From Actinobacteria bacterium HGW-Actinobacteria-7 (GTDB lineage: Bacteria > Actinomycetota > Coriobacteriia > Anaerosomatales > PHET01): a DNA stretch of 57,501 nt. Positions 26,923 to 35,929 of the stretch are shown in pieces (positions within the stretch are counted from its first letter, which is position 1; each line of letters opens with the position of its first letter). The DNA is taken from contig PHET01000022.1 of the NCBI GenBank assembly GCA_002841275.1, positions 1-57,501 on the forward strand, read 5' to 3'. Under the pieces are notes generated by a model that searched no databases, was not told the DNA's origin, and saw only the letters and a list, made by a program, of their open reading frames with translations. A program made the translations under genes and the position numbers.

Positions 26923-28836
26923 CTACGGCTTCTGCGCCAGAACCTTCTCGGCGAACTCCGATACACCCATGGCACCTATGTCGCCTTCGGTACGATCCCG
27001 AACACCCACCGTGTCGGTCTCGATCTCCTTGTCGCCCACCACAAGCATGTAGGGGACCTTCGACTGCTGGGCCTTGGCGATCTTGACCCGCATCGGCTCG
27101 CTGTCCGAGACGACCTCGGCGCGCACGCCCGCTGCGTTCAACCGCTTGGCCACCGCCTCGCACTGGTCGATGTGCCGGTCCGAGATCGGGATGACCGCAG
27201 CTTGTACCGGCGCGAGCCAGACCGGAAACGCCCCGGCGTAGTGCTCGATCAGGATGCCGAAAAAGCGCTCCATCGAACCCAGGATCGTCCGGTGGAGCAT
27301 GTACGGCTGTGCCTCGGTGTTGTCTGCTGTGCGATACGTGAGGCCGAAGCGCTGAGGAAGGTTGAAGTCGACCTGGATGGTCGCTGTCTGCCAGGTACGG
27401 CCGATAGCGTCCTTGAGTTTGATGTCGATCTTGGGGCCGTAGAACGCTCCGTCGCCCTCGTTGATCTCGAAGGGGACGCCGCGCTCCTTGAGCGCCACTA
27501 TGAGTGCGTCGGTCGAGATGTCCCAGAACTCCTGATCGCCGATCGACTTCTCGGGTCGGGTCGAGACCTCAGCCGAGTACTCGAACCCAAAGACACCGAC
27601 CACGTAGTCGACAAGTTCGAGCATGCCGATGACCTCGTCATGCACCTGCTCGGGAGTGCAGAAGATGTGCGCATCGTCTTGCGTGAAGCTGCGAGCCCGC
27701 ATCAGGCCATGGACCACACCCGAGAGCTCGTGTCGGTAGACGGTCCCGAACTCGAACAGCCGGAACGGCAGATCGCGGTAGCTCTTGAGCGAATCTCCGT
27801 AGATCATCAGGTGACCCGGGCAGTTCATCGGCTTGATGCCGTATTCGCTGGTCTTGCCGTCGCCTTCATCGACCTCGAAGAAGTACATGTTCTCGCGGTA
27901 GTTCTCATAGTGACCCGAGATCTTCCACACATCGGCCTTGTAGATGTGCGGCGTGATGGCCTCGACGTAGCCGCGTTCGTAGAGCACGCCGCGGAGCCAC
28001 TCCTGCAGCAGACGCAACACTCGGGCGCCCTTGGGGTGGTAGAGCGGCAGTCCTGCGCCCGCCTCCTCGTGGAAACTGAACAGGTCGAGCTCCTTGCCCA
28101 GCTTGCGATGATCGCGCTTCTCGGCCTGTTCGATGCGGTTGAGATAGGCATCGAGATCCTTCTGCGTGAACCAGACGGTTCCGTAGATGCGCTGCAGCAT
28201 GGGGTTGTCCGAGTTGCCGCGCCAGTACGCTCCGGCGATCTTCGTGAGCTTGAAGGCGCCGAGCCGGGCCGTCGAAGGCACGTGCGGGCCGCGACACAGG
28301 TCGGTGAAGAACCCCTGCGTGTAGGTCGAGATGACCTCTCCCTCCGGAAGCTCGCTGATCAGCTCTCGCTTGAACGGCTGCTCCTCGAAGGCGTCCCACG
28401 CCTCAAGCTTATCCAGTTCGGTCCGCTTGAAGGTCTTGTCCTCGGCAACGATCTGGCGCATGCGCTCTTCGATCGCTTCGAGATCCTCGGGGGTGAAGCT
28501 GCGCCCGATCTCCATGTCGTAGTAGAAGCCGTCTTCAATCGAAGGCCCAATGCCGAACTTCGCAAGCGGGAAGAGCTCCTTGACCGCCTCGGCCATCACA
28601 TGCGCCGTCGAATGCCGCAGGATGTCGAGTGCCTCGGTTGAGCGGTCCGTGATGATTTCGACGCCGACGCCATCCGACAGAACAGCGCTCACGTCCACAA
28701 GCCGGCCATCGAGCTTGCCCGCCAGGGCGGCCTGCGCCAGGCGAGGACCGATTGCAGCCGCCAGATCGTAGACCGTCGAGCCCTCGGGGAGGGTCTTCTG
28801 GGTTCCATCGGGCAGCTTGACCGCGATCTCAGACAT
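26923..28836 (-). CDS. thrS: Threonyl-tRNA synthetase
   Basis: Charges tRNA-Thr. 637 residues: TGS domain (1-65), editing domain with the metal HSTAHVMAEAV motif, class II catalytic core with KPMNCPGHLMIYGDSLKSYRDLPFR and RARSFTQDDAHIFC, and a C-terminal anticodon-binding domain. GAGAGG precedes the ATG at 28834-28836. No T-box is seen in its short upstream gap. Confidence 0.97.
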   Translation of the reverse strand: MSEIAVKLPDGTQKTLPEGSTVYDLAAAIGPRLAQAALAGKLDGRLVDVSAVLSDGVGVEIITDRSTEALDILRHSTAHVMAEAVKELFPLAKFGIGPSIEDGFYYDMEIGRSFTPEDLEAIEERMRQIVAEDKTFKRTELDKLEAWDAFEEQPFKRELISELPEGEVISTYTQGFFTDLCRGPHVPSTARLGAFKLTKIAGAYWRGNSDNPMLQRIYGTVWFTQKDLDAYLNRIEQAEKRDHRKLGKELDLFSFHEEAGAGLPLYHPKGARVLRLLQEWLRGVLYERGYVEAITPHIYKADVWKISGHYENYRENMYFFEVDEGDGKTSEYGIKPMNCPGHLMIYGDSLKSYRDLPFRLFEFGTVYRHELSGVVHGLMRARSFTQDDAHIFCTPEQVHDEVIGMLELVDYVVGVFGFEYSAEVSTRPEKSIGDQEFWDISTDALIVALKERGVPFEINEGDGAFYGPKIDIKLKDAIGRTWQTATIQVDFNLPQRFGLTYRTADNTEAQPYMLHRTILGSMERFFGILIEHYAGAFPVWLAPVQAAVIPISDRHIDQCEAVAKRLNAAGVRAEVVSDSEPMRVKIAKAQQSKVPYMLVVGDKEIETDTVGVRDRTEGDIGAMGVSEFAEKVLAQKP

Positions 28837-28862
28837 CTCGTACCTCTCTTGGCTAGCGCGAA

Positions 28863-28886
28863 CCGCCCCGCACGGCGGCGGGGCGG
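28863..28886 (-). terminator. GC-rich hairpin between the zinc-ribbon gene and thrS
   Basis: A perfect 9-bp stem, CCGCCCCGC with GCGGGGCGG, and a six-base loop lie between two minus-strand genes. Without a U-tract it is a weak terminator or mRNA-stabilising stem. Confidence 0.45.
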
Positions 28887-28924
28887 ACGGTGAAGTGTCA
28901 ACGACTCCTACGAGAGACGATTCC

Positions 28925-29359
28925 CTACTGCTTGGTTTTGCAGTACGGGCACACACTCCAGTTGAGCTTGAGCGCCTTGCCGCACTCCACGCACGGCTTG
29001 CGCAGCTTCTTCATGCAGTAGGGGCAGATAAGGAAATCCTTCTCGACCGGCTTGTAGCATGCCGAGCAGGTCTCGTAGTCCTTTGCGAGGCTCGCCTCTT
29101 TGGCACGAATCTCAAGATCGCGCTCACGCGCATCTGCGACGAACTCAGGCGGTCGAACGACAAGATAGATAATCCAACCGGCAAAGGGGAACACGAGTGC
29201 GGCCATTGCCCAGAACCAGCCCATGGCGCCACGGCGATTGGCGTCGCGCCACACCCAGAAGACAATCGCAATGTCGATGACCACGAAGAACAGTGAGCAA
29301 AGGTTCCGCGTGAGCAGGAACTCCGGGCTCTTCAGAATCGGATCGAGAAGCTCGCCCAT
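28925..29359 (-). CDS. Membrane protein with C-terminal double zinc ribbon
   Basis: Product of 144 residues. Two transmembrane helices (about 18-37 and 44-65) resemble a phospholipase D-nuclease N-terminal/PLDc_N-like membrane module. A charged linker (about 72-92) and a zinc-ribbon array with four CxxC pairs (CSAC, CPYC, CVEC, CPYC) follow. The function is unknown; such rubredoxin-like double ribbons often mediate protein or nucleic acid contacts. The second ATG (29357-29359) is better spaced from GGGAG than the first. Its own promoter is upstream. Confidence 0.7.
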   Translation of the reverse strand: MGELLDPILKSPEFLLTRNLCSLFFVVIDIAIVFWVWRDANRRGAMGWFWAMAALVFPFAGWIIYLVVRPPEFVADARERDLEIRAKEASLAKDYETCSACYKPVEKDFLICPYCMKKLRKPCVECGKALKLNWSVCPYCKTKQ

Positions 29360-29407
29360 CATCTCCCTTTCGAGACTGTCATATCGACGCCATTGACATA
29401 CGTGCGG

Positions 29408-29416
29408 ATTCTACCA
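29408..29416 (-). promoter_or_regulatory. Extended -10 promoter of the zinc-ribbon gene
   Basis: TGGTAGAAT on the minus strand is an extended -10 (TGn followed by TAGAAT) about 50 bases before the start codon. No good -35 is present, which is acceptable for this promoter class. Confidence 0.45.
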
Positions 29417-29444
29417 GAGTGCCGTCGCAGCCAGTCCGACACAG

Positions 29445-30830
29445 CTACGCCGTTACTGAAGCGTCGCGAAGCGCCGCCCGAGCCTGACCGGCGCTCGTCA
29501 ACGAGCCAGTGACAACCAGGCCCACGACCGCGGATGGGGACGCCGCCAGTTCGACTGCGGCCTGTGCCACTGTGTCCAGAACCAAAGGCCGCACTCCGGT
29601 GACTTCGAAGACGATTCGCGCGAGGTCGCTCGCAGGCAGCGCGCGTGGCGATTCCGGAGTGGCGACGGCAAATGCGTCGGCGGCCGGTGCGAGCGCCTCC
29701 ACGATGCCACGAGCGTCCTTGTCGGACAGAACGCCCAGAAGTACAAGGGGGTGCCCGCCCGATTCCGCCCAGGCGTCCGAGATCGCTGCTGCGAGGACCG
29801 CCGCCGCTTGGGGATTGTGCGACCCGTCCACCACGATGGGGGGCTCGTCGCGAAGCAGCTCGAAACGACCGGGCAGTGGGACGCCTGCCAGCGCGGCCCG
29901 CAACCACGTGGGCTTCAGCGCGCGTCCAAGCGCGGCCTCCGCAGCGGCCACTGCGGTAGCCACGTTTGCAGCCTGGTATGCCGGCGCCCGTAAACTGAGA
30001 TCCGCGTACAGCTCGTGCACGCCTGACACCTCAAGTGACAACAGGCCACCGGGCGAGGTCGGCAGACTCTGTATCGTGAACCGAACGGTGAGGCCCTCAG
30101 CGACCGGCGAGGGTGTATCCATCGCCCGCACAGCACGCGCGTGCGTGCCCGCTTCCTGCACGCGATCGAGGAACAGCCGCTCGAGCCCCACGGTACCGGG
30201 ACCAAGAATCGGTGCGGAAGCGGGACGGATGATCGCGGCCTTCTCGGCGGCGATGGCCTCGAGCGTGTCACCCAGCACATGCATGTGGTCGAGTCCGACA
30301 CCCGTGATCACGGCGACGGCGGGCGACACGACACTGGTCGCGTCCCACCTGCCTCCCATTCCCACCTCGAGCACCGCAGTGTCGACTCCCCGCTGGCCGA
30401 AATGCCACAGCGCAGCCGCCGTTAGAAGCTCGAACTCGGTCGCCCCCGCGGGAATACCCGGTTCGGTCTCGCCCCACAGGGCCCGCGCAGTGTCGATTGC
30501 GACACCAACTGCCTGAGCGAACTCCTCATCGGTGGCCACAGCGCCGTCGACTTCCATGCGCTCCGGATAGCGTTCCAGCTCGGGACTGGTGTAGAGCCCG
30601 GTCACCCGGCCGTGTGCTGAAAGCACAGCCGCGGTCATCCTGGCAGTAGACGACTTGCCGTTGGTGCCGGTCACCTGGACTACCGAGAAGGTGTCCTGTG
30701 GTCGACCCAGCGCTTCACACAGCGCGCTGATCGGCTCAAGCGACAGGTTCATCCCGAACTTCAGCACACGTGAGAGCACGTCGGTTGCCTCGGCGTAGCT
30801 CCAAGGGCGTGGCCACTCACAACCTGACAT
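29445..30830 (-). CDS. folC: Folylpolyglutamate synthase / dihydrofolate synthase
   Basis: Adds glutamate to folates. 461 residues of the Mur ligase family, with the P-loop VTGTNGKSS near 54-62, AVLEVGMGGRWDATSVV, a GLDHMHVLGDTLEAIAAEKA segment with the conserved His, and a C-terminal VDGSHNPQAAAVLA motif. AGGA precedes the ATG at 30830. It follows valS by eight bases, a common pairing in Gram-positive bacteria. Confidence 0.95.
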   Translation of the reverse strand: MSGCEWPRPWSYAEATDVLSRVLKFGMNLSLEPISALCEALGRPQDTFSVVQVTGTNGKSSTARMTAAVLSAHGRVTGLYTSPELERYPERMEVDGAVATDEEFAQAVGVAIDTARALWGETEPGIPAGATEFELLTAAALWHFGQRGVDTAVLEVGMGGRWDATSVVSPAVAVITGVGLDHMHVLGDTLEAIAAEKAAIIRPASAPILGPGTVGLERLFLDRVQEAGTHARAVRAMDTPSPVAEGLTVRFTIQSLPTSPGGLLSLEVSGVHELYADLSLRAPAYQAANVATAVAAAEAALGRALKPTWLRAALAGVPLPGRFELLRDEPPIVVDGSHNPQAAAVLAAAISDAWAESGGHPLVLLGVLSDKDARGIVEALAPAADAFAVATPESPRALPASDLARIVFEVTGVRPLVLDTVAQAAVELAASPSAVVGLVVTGSLTSAGQARAALRDASVTA

Positions 30831-30838
30831 CTGCCGTC

Positions 30839-33493
30839 CTAGTCGAGATCGGCGAGCTGGGCTTGCACGAGCGCCAGCTCCTCGGCGAGTTCAGCCGCCT
30901 TGGCCCGGTCCTTGGAAATGATCTCAGCCGAAGCCTTGGCCAGGAAGCCTTCGTTGGAGAGCTTGCGATTGAACTTCTCGAGCTCTGCGGAGAGCTTCTC
31001 GGCCTCTTTGGCAAGACGAAGCGCCTCGGCCTCGAAGTCCACGAGTCCCTCGAGCGGGATATAGACCTCCATACCCGAGGCGATCACCGTCGCCGAATGC
31101 GCCGGCTTGCTCGCCGCAACACCGGCTGTGAACGTCGAGACGCCCGCAAGCGACGCCATCTGTCCGAACTCGTTGTCCACCCACTGCCGCTCGGAGTCCC
31201 CTTGCGTCTTGAAGACGACCTGGAGAGACTGCTTGACCGGCAGCTTGTAGCGCGAGCGCACGGCCCTGATACCGGTGACGATCTCGATGATCCGCGCGAT
31301 CGACCGCTCAGCTCCGTCATCGGCGAACGACGCCAGCGCCACACCGTCAGGCCAGCTCGCCACCATGAGCGACGGAGCCTTCTCTACACCAGCGAGCGGA
31401 AGGTTGCGCCAGATTTCCTCGGTCACGAACGGCATGATGGGGTGGAGCAACCGAAGCGCGTTGTCGAGCACGTAGACAAGTATCCTCTGAACACTCGCGC
31501 GTGCTTCGCCACCCTCGTGGAGTCGGCCCTTGGCCAGCTCGATGTACCAGTCGCAGTACTCGTTCCAGAAGAAGTCGTAGAGCGAACGCGCCACTTCGCC
31601 GAACTCGTAGGTGTCGAGCCCCTCAGATACGCGCGCCGAAAGTGCCGCAAGCCGAGAGAGTATCCATCGGTCCGCTACGGTGTGAGCCACCGGCTCGCCG
31701 GGCTCGTAGTCGTCGAGATTCATCAAGACGAATCGGCTGGCGTTCCAGATCTTGTTGGCGAAATTGCGGCTCGAGACGAGCTTCTCCTCGCTGAACTTCA
31801 GGTCCTGAGCGCCGGTGACCTGGAGCATCAGGCCAAAACGCATTCCATCGGCTCCGTAGTGCTCCATCAGGTCGAGCGGATCTACGCCGGTGCCCAGAGA
31901 CTTGCTCATGCGCTTGCCCTCGGCGTTGAAGACGGTGGGATGGATGATCACGTCATCAAACGGCACTTTGCCATCAAGGAAATACATGCCGCTCATCACC
32001 ATGCGCGCCACCCAGAGGAACAGGATGTCGCGAGCGGTAGAGAGCACGCTGGTCGGATAGAAATAGTCAACGCGCGGGTCCGGCTCCGGCCACCCGAACG
32101 TCGCGAACGGCCACAGCTGGCTTGAGAACCACGTGTCTAGCACGTCCTCGTCCTGACGGATCGCCGAGGAGCCACAGGCCGAGCAGCTCTTCACATCTTC
32201 AACGCTGGCCACCATGGCGCCACATGCATCGCAGTAGAAGACCGGGATGCGATGTCCCCACCACAGCTGCCGCGAGATACACCAGTCCCTGATGTTCTCC
32301 ATCCAGTGGAAGTAGACGTTCTCCCAACGCTTGGGATGGAACGTGACCCGGCCGTCGCGGACGGCCTCTATCGCCGGCGCCGCAAGCGGCTTCATATCGA
32401 CGAACCACTGGTCCGAAAGCCACGGCTCGATGATGGTATGACAGCGATAGCAGTGGCCGACCGAGTGGACGTGATCGTCGATCTTGACGAGCAGCCCCTG
32501 GGCGTCGAGATCGGCTACTACCTTCTTGCGTGCCTCGAACCTGTCGAGACCGGCATAGGCACCGCCCTCGGCGGCGATGGTCGCATCGGCGTTCATGACG
32601 TTGATCTTGGCGCAATCGTGACGTTCGCCGATCTCGAAGTCATTGGGGTCGTGAGCCGGCGTGACCTTGACGGCGCCTGATCCGAACGACGGATCGACGT
32701 AGCTGTCCGCGACGATGGGTATCTCTCGACCCACAAGCGGCAACACTACTGTTGCCCCCACCAGCGCGCGGTATCGTTCGTCATCGGGGTGCACGGCGAT
32801 GCATGTGTCCCCGAGCATCGTCTCCGGACGCGTGGTGGCGACAATCACGTGATCGATTCCCGCGACCGGCTCCTTCAACGGGTAGCGCAGGTGCCACAGA
32901 TGGGAATCGACGTCCTCGTGCTCGACCTCTATGTCCGAGAGGGCTGTCGAGCACCGGGGGCACCAGTTGATGATGCGCTTGCCTCGGTAGATGAGCCCCT
33001 GGTTGAACCACTCCACGAACACCTTACGGACCGCAGCCTGGTAGCTGGGATCCATGGTGAACCACTCGTCGCTGTAGTCGCACGAACAGCCCATCGCCTT
33101 GAGCTGGCCGATGATCGTCGAGCCATGCTCGTGACGCCACTCCCAGCACGCATCAACGAACGCCTCGCGGCCGACATCGTCGCGGCTCTTGCCTTCGGCC
33201 GCCAGCTTCTGCTCCACCTTGTTCTGAGTGGCGATGCCGGCATGGTCCGTGCCAACCACCCAACGGGTCGGACGACCCGTCATACGTGAGCGCCGGACGA
33301 CGACGTCCTGGATCGTGTTGTTGAGCGCATGCCCCATATGAAGCGAGCCCGTGACGTTGGGCGGCGGGATGACCACCGAATACGGACGAACTCCCTCGAT
33401 CGGGGTGGCGGAGAAGTAGTTCCCTTTGACCCAGGACTCGAAGATCGGACCTTCTACCACTTTGGGATCGTAGGAGGATGACATCTGGCTCAC
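30839..33493 (-). CDS. valS: Valyl-tRNA synthetase
   Basis: Charges tRNA-Val. 884 residues: HMGH signature in NVTGSLHMGHALN (near 50), CP1 editing domain, KRMSKSLGTGVDP loop, anticodon-binding domain, and a C-terminal coiled coil (about 815-884). The start is GTG at 33493 with AAGGGG seven bases upstream; an ATG three codons later is possible. No T-box was found upstream. Confidence 0.97.
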   Translation of the reverse strand: MSQMSSSYDPKVVEGPIFESWVKGNYFSATPIEGVRPYSVVIPPPNVTGSLHMGHALNNTIQDVVVRRSRMTGRPTRWVVGTDHAGIATQNKVEQKLAAEGKSRDDVGREAFVDACWEWRHEHGSTIIGQLKAMGCSCDYSDEWFTMDPSYQAAVRKVFVEWFNQGLIYRGKRIINWCPRCSTALSDIEVEHEDVDSHLWHLRYPLKEPVAGIDHVIVATTRPETMLGDTCIAVHPDDERYRALVGATVVLPLVGREIPIVADSYVDPSFGSGAVKVTPAHDPNDFEIGERHDCAKINVMNADATIAAEGGAYAGLDRFEARKKVVADLDAQGLLVKIDDHVHSVGHCYRCHTIIEPWLSDQWFVDMKPLAAPAIEAVRDGRVTFHPKRWENVYFHWMENIRDWCISRQLWWGHRIPVFYCDACGAMVASVEDVKSCSACGSSAIRQDEDVLDTWFSSQLWPFATFGWPEPDPRVDYFYPTSVLSTARDILFLWVARMVMSGMYFLDGKVPFDDVIIHPTVFNAEGKRMSKSLGTGVDPLDLMEHYGADGMRFGLMLQVTGAQDLKFSEEKLVSSRNFANKIWNASRFVLMNLDDYEPGEPVAHTVADRWILSRLAALSARVSEGLDTYEFGEVARSLYDFFWNEYCDWYIELAKGRLHEGGEARASVQRILVYVLDNALRLLHPIMPFVTEEIWRNLPLAGVEKAPSLMVASWPDGVALASFADDGAERSIARIIEIVTGIRAVRSRYKLPVKQSLQVVFKTQGDSERQWVDNEFGQMASLAGVSTFTAGVAASKPAHSATVIASGMEVYIPLEGLVDFEAEALRLAKEAEKLSAELEKFNRKLSNEGFLAKASAEIISKDRAKAAELAEELALVQAQLADLD

Positions 33494-33542
33494 AGGGGTG
33501 CCCCTTCATGGACGATTCGCGCAACGTCGTATCGGTATTCGG

Positions 33543-33551
33543 ATTCTAACA
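33543..33551 (-). promoter_or_regulatory. Extended -10 promoter of valS
   Basis: The minus strand has TGTTAGAAT, an extended -10, about 50 bases before the valS GTG. This is the same TGn-TAGAAT form seen upstream of the zinc-ribbon gene. No clear -35 is present. Confidence 0.45.
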
Positions 33552-33639
33552 GCCGACACCGCTCGAGCAGGACTTCCACGCTAGATTCCCGAATAATTGA
33601 CGGTCCGCCTCTGCCATCAACCCAGCCGGGTTGGGAGGT

Positions 33640-33668
33640 TTGCTTACAGTAAGTTCCAACTCTATAGT
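33640..33668 (+). promoter_or_regulatory. Promoter of the small four-cysteine gene
   Basis: TTGCTT (33640-33645) and TATAGT (33663-33668) are spaced by exactly 17 bp. Transcription would start near 33675, about 53 bases before the ATG at 33728. This is one of the clearest promoters in the window. Confidence 0.65.
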
Positions 33669-33727
33669 GGCGCAGGGGGTTCTTGAGGTGTCCGAGGCAG
33701 ACAAGCAGAGACGGGGAGACTCACGCT

Positions 33728-33943
33728 ATGGCTGACTGTGAACTGATCGAGAAATGCATCTTCTTCAACGACAAGATGAGCGACATGCCCACGATGGCCG
33801 ACTTGTACAAGAAGCGCTATTGCCGTACCGACAGTAGCGCCTGCGCGCGCTTTGGGGTGTTCAGGGCGCTGGGACGGGAGAATGTCCCCGCCGACCTCTA
33901 TCCCAACGACGCTGAGCGCGCTGCCGCCATCTTGTCTGTGTAG
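33728..33943 (+). CDS. Small conserved four-cysteine protein, unknown function
   Basis: Product of 71 residues starting MADCELIEKCIFFNDKMSD. Four cysteines fall in two pairs, C4/C10 near the start and a YC...SSAC pair near 36 and 43, suggesting a metal or Fe-S site (inference). I recall similar small proteins in other anaerobic bacteria but cannot name the family. GGGGAG lies nine bases before the ATG. It stands alone with its own promoter and terminator, divergent from valS and convergent with clpX, so the context gives no functional hint. Confidence 0.75.
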   Translation: MADCELIEKCIFFNDKMSDMPTMADLYKKRYCRTDSSACARFGVFRALGRENVPADLYPNDAERAAAILSV

Positions 33944-33968
33944 ATCGCGGGACTCTTCCACAACGCAG

Positions 33969-33996
33969 ATCAGGCCACCCCAGCGGGTGGCCTGAT
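33969..33996. terminator. Bidirectional terminator before clpX
   Basis: Perfect 12-bp stem ATCAGGCCACCC with GGGTGGCCTGAT, loop CAGC, between convergent genes. The plus side continues TGTCTCTGG; the minus side continues CTGCGTTG. It is a strong stem with a poor U-tract. Confidence 0.75.
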
Positions 33997-34032
33997 TGTC
34001 TCTGGTATCCATTTCAGAACCGCCGCGACGTA

Positions 34033-35310
34033 TCAGGCAGAAGCCTCTTCGGCCGCGCCGCGCCTGACCAGCGTGGGCGCAACCCCTGAATCGACCGACT
34101 CTGCGGTCACCACGACTTCCTCGATATCCGACACACTCGGCAGCTCGTACATGGTATCGAGCAGTATCCCCTCGCAGATGGAGCGGAGACCGCGAGCACC
34201 AGTACCGTGCTTGATCGCATGTCGGGCTATCGCAGTCAACGATTCTTCGGTGAATCTCAGCTTGGCGCCCTCGAGATCGAAGAGGCGCTGGTACTGCTTG
34301 ACCAGTGCGTTCTTGGGCTCGGTGAGTATCTTCACCAGATCATCTTCGGTGAGTTCCGAGACGTTCGTGACCACTGGCAGGCGACCCACGAACTCCGGAA
34401 TCATTCCAAAGCGGTTGAGGTCCTCAGGGAGGACCTGCGACAGCAACGCGCCAGCAGAGTCGCGTGACGGGTCTGACAGCTCTGCCGAGAAGCCCACGCC
34501 CTTCTTGCCGATGCGGTTCGCAATAATCGTGTCCAGGCCGACAAACGCGCCGCCCAGGATGAACAGGATGTTGGTCGTGTCGATCTTGATGAGCTCCTGC
34601 TGAGGATGCTTCCGGCCGCCCTGAGGGGGCACTGAAGCCTCCGTCCCCTCCAGGATCTTCAACAGCGCCTGCTGGACGCCCTCACCGGACACGTCTCGGG
34701 TGATCGACAGGTTCTCGGCCTTGCGCGCCACCTTATCGATCTCATCGATGTAGATGATTCCGACTTCGGCACGCGCCGTATCGAAATCCGCCGCCGTGAT
34801 CAGTTTGAGCAGTATGTTCTCAACATCCTCACCGACGTAGCCAGCCTCTGTGAGGGCGGTCGCGTCGGCGATAGCGAACGGTACCTTAAGCACGCGTGCA
34901 AGCGTCTGAGCAAGCAGGGTCTTGCCGCACCCCGTGGGTCCGAGCAGGAGTATGTTGCTCTTGGCCAGCTCCACCTCATCATCGTGAACTCCGGCAGGCA
35001 ACGTCACGCGCTTGTAGTGGTTGTACACCGCTACCGAGAGTACCTTCTTGGCTAGCTCCTGGCCGATCACATAGCCGTCAAGCGCCTCATGGATCTCCAT
35101 GGGCGTGGGCAGATCCTCAAGGACCGGGACCGCGGCTGCGGCGTCCTCGGCGAGCTCGTCTTCCACGATGTCATTGCAGAGCTCGATGCATTCGTCGCAG
35201 ATATAGACCCCGGGGCCCGCGATCAACTTGCGGACATGACGCTGCCCTTTGCCGCAGAACGAGCATTTCAGCTGCTCAGGTCCTTGGCCATCTGCGCTGC
35301 GCGGAGTCAC
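34033..35310 (-). CDS. clpX: ATP-dependent Clp protease ATP-binding subunit ClpX
   Basis: AAA+ unfoldase that feeds substrates to ClpP. 425 residues: N-terminal zinc-binding domain (CSFCGKGQ and CDECIELC), Walker [13 protein letters not shown], pore loop GYVG, Walker [11 protein letters not shown], and arginine-finger region ([10 protein letters not shown]). GTG start at 35310 with AAGG upstream. It follows clpP by one base; tig-clpP-clpX is the classic order. Confidence 0.97.
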   Translation of the reverse strand: MTPRSADGQGPEQLKCSFCGKGQRHVRKLIAGPGVYICDECIELCNDIVEDELAEDAAAAVPVLEDLPTPMEIHEALDGYVIGQELAKKVLSVAVYNHYKRVTLPAGVHDDEVELAKSNILLLGPTGCGKTLLAQTLARVLKVPFAIADATALTEAGYVGEDVENILLKLITAADFDTARAEVGIIYIDEIDKVARKAENLSITRDVSGEGVQQALLKILEGTEASVPPQGGRKHPQQELIKIDTTNILFILGGAFVGLDTIIANRIGKKGVGFSAELSDPSRDSAGALLSQVLPEDLNRFGMIPEFVGRLPVVTNVSELTEDDLVKILTEPKNALVKQYQRLFDLEGAKLRFTEESLTAIARHAIKHGTGARGLRSICEGILLDTMYELPSVSDIEEVVVTAESVDSGVAPTLVRRGAAEEASA

Positions 35311-35311
35311 G

Positions 35312-35926
35312 TTACTCGCCTTCCGCCGTTTTGCGGCTCTCGAGCACTTCGTCTACCAGCCCGTAGGCCTTTGCCTCATCGGCCATCATGATGTTGTCAC
35401 GCTCGGTGTCCAGATGAATCTTCTCAACAGTCTGGCCCGTGTGACGCGCCAGAATCTCGTCGAGTTGGTTGCGCATGCGCAGCATCTCTTTGGCCTGGAT
35501 CTCGATATCGGTCACCTGACCCTGCGTGCCGCCCCAAGGCTGGTGAATGAGCACTCGGGAGTGAGGAAGTGCGAAGCGCTTGCCTGGCGCGCCAGCCGCA
35601 AGAAGCACCGCGCCCATGCTCGCGCACTGACCGATGCAGATCGTCGACACCTTCGGCTTGATGAACTGCATGGTGTCGTAGATGGCCAGACCGTCGGTGA
35701 CCGATCCGCCCGGTGAGTTGATGTAGAGGTTGATGTCCTTCTCGGGATCCGCGCTCTCGAGGTGCAAGAGCTGCGCGATGACGAGATTGGCAACATGGTC
35801 GTCGATTGCGCTACCGAGGAATATGACCCGCTCGTTCAGGAGGCGGGAGTAGATGTCGAAGCTACGCTCGCCTCGGCTGGTCTGCTCGATGACGATAGGT
35901 ACCAATGCGTTGATGTCTGAGAGCAT
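35312..35926 (-). CDS. clpP: ATP-dependent Clp protease proteolytic subunit
   Basis: Serine protease forming the tetradecameric chamber used by ClpX. 204 residues, with the nucleophile in [12 protein letters not shown] (Ser103), His128 in VLIHQPWGG, and Asp in HLDTERD. GAGGAG precedes the ATG. It sits between tig and clpX in one transcript. Confidence 0.97.
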   Translation of the reverse strand: MLSDINALVPIVIEQTSRGERSFDIYSRLLNERVIFLGSAIDDHVANLVIAQLLHLESADPEKDINLYINSPGGSVTDGLAIYDTMQFIKPKVSTICIGQCASMGAVLLAAGAPGKRFALPHSRVLIHQPWGGTQGQVTDIEIQAKEMLRMRNQLDEILARHTGQTVEKIHLDTERDNIMMADEAKAYGLVDEVLESRKTAEGE

Positions 35927-35929
35927 GTA

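Noticed and set aside
27172-28641. 489-residue plus-strand open frame inside thrS
   Set aside because: Antisense shadow of thrS, whose motifs are certain; the translation looks compositionally biased and shows no family features.
30770-32125. 451-residue plus-strand open frame inside valS
   Set aside because: Antisense to valS, with no ribosome site or recognisable domain.
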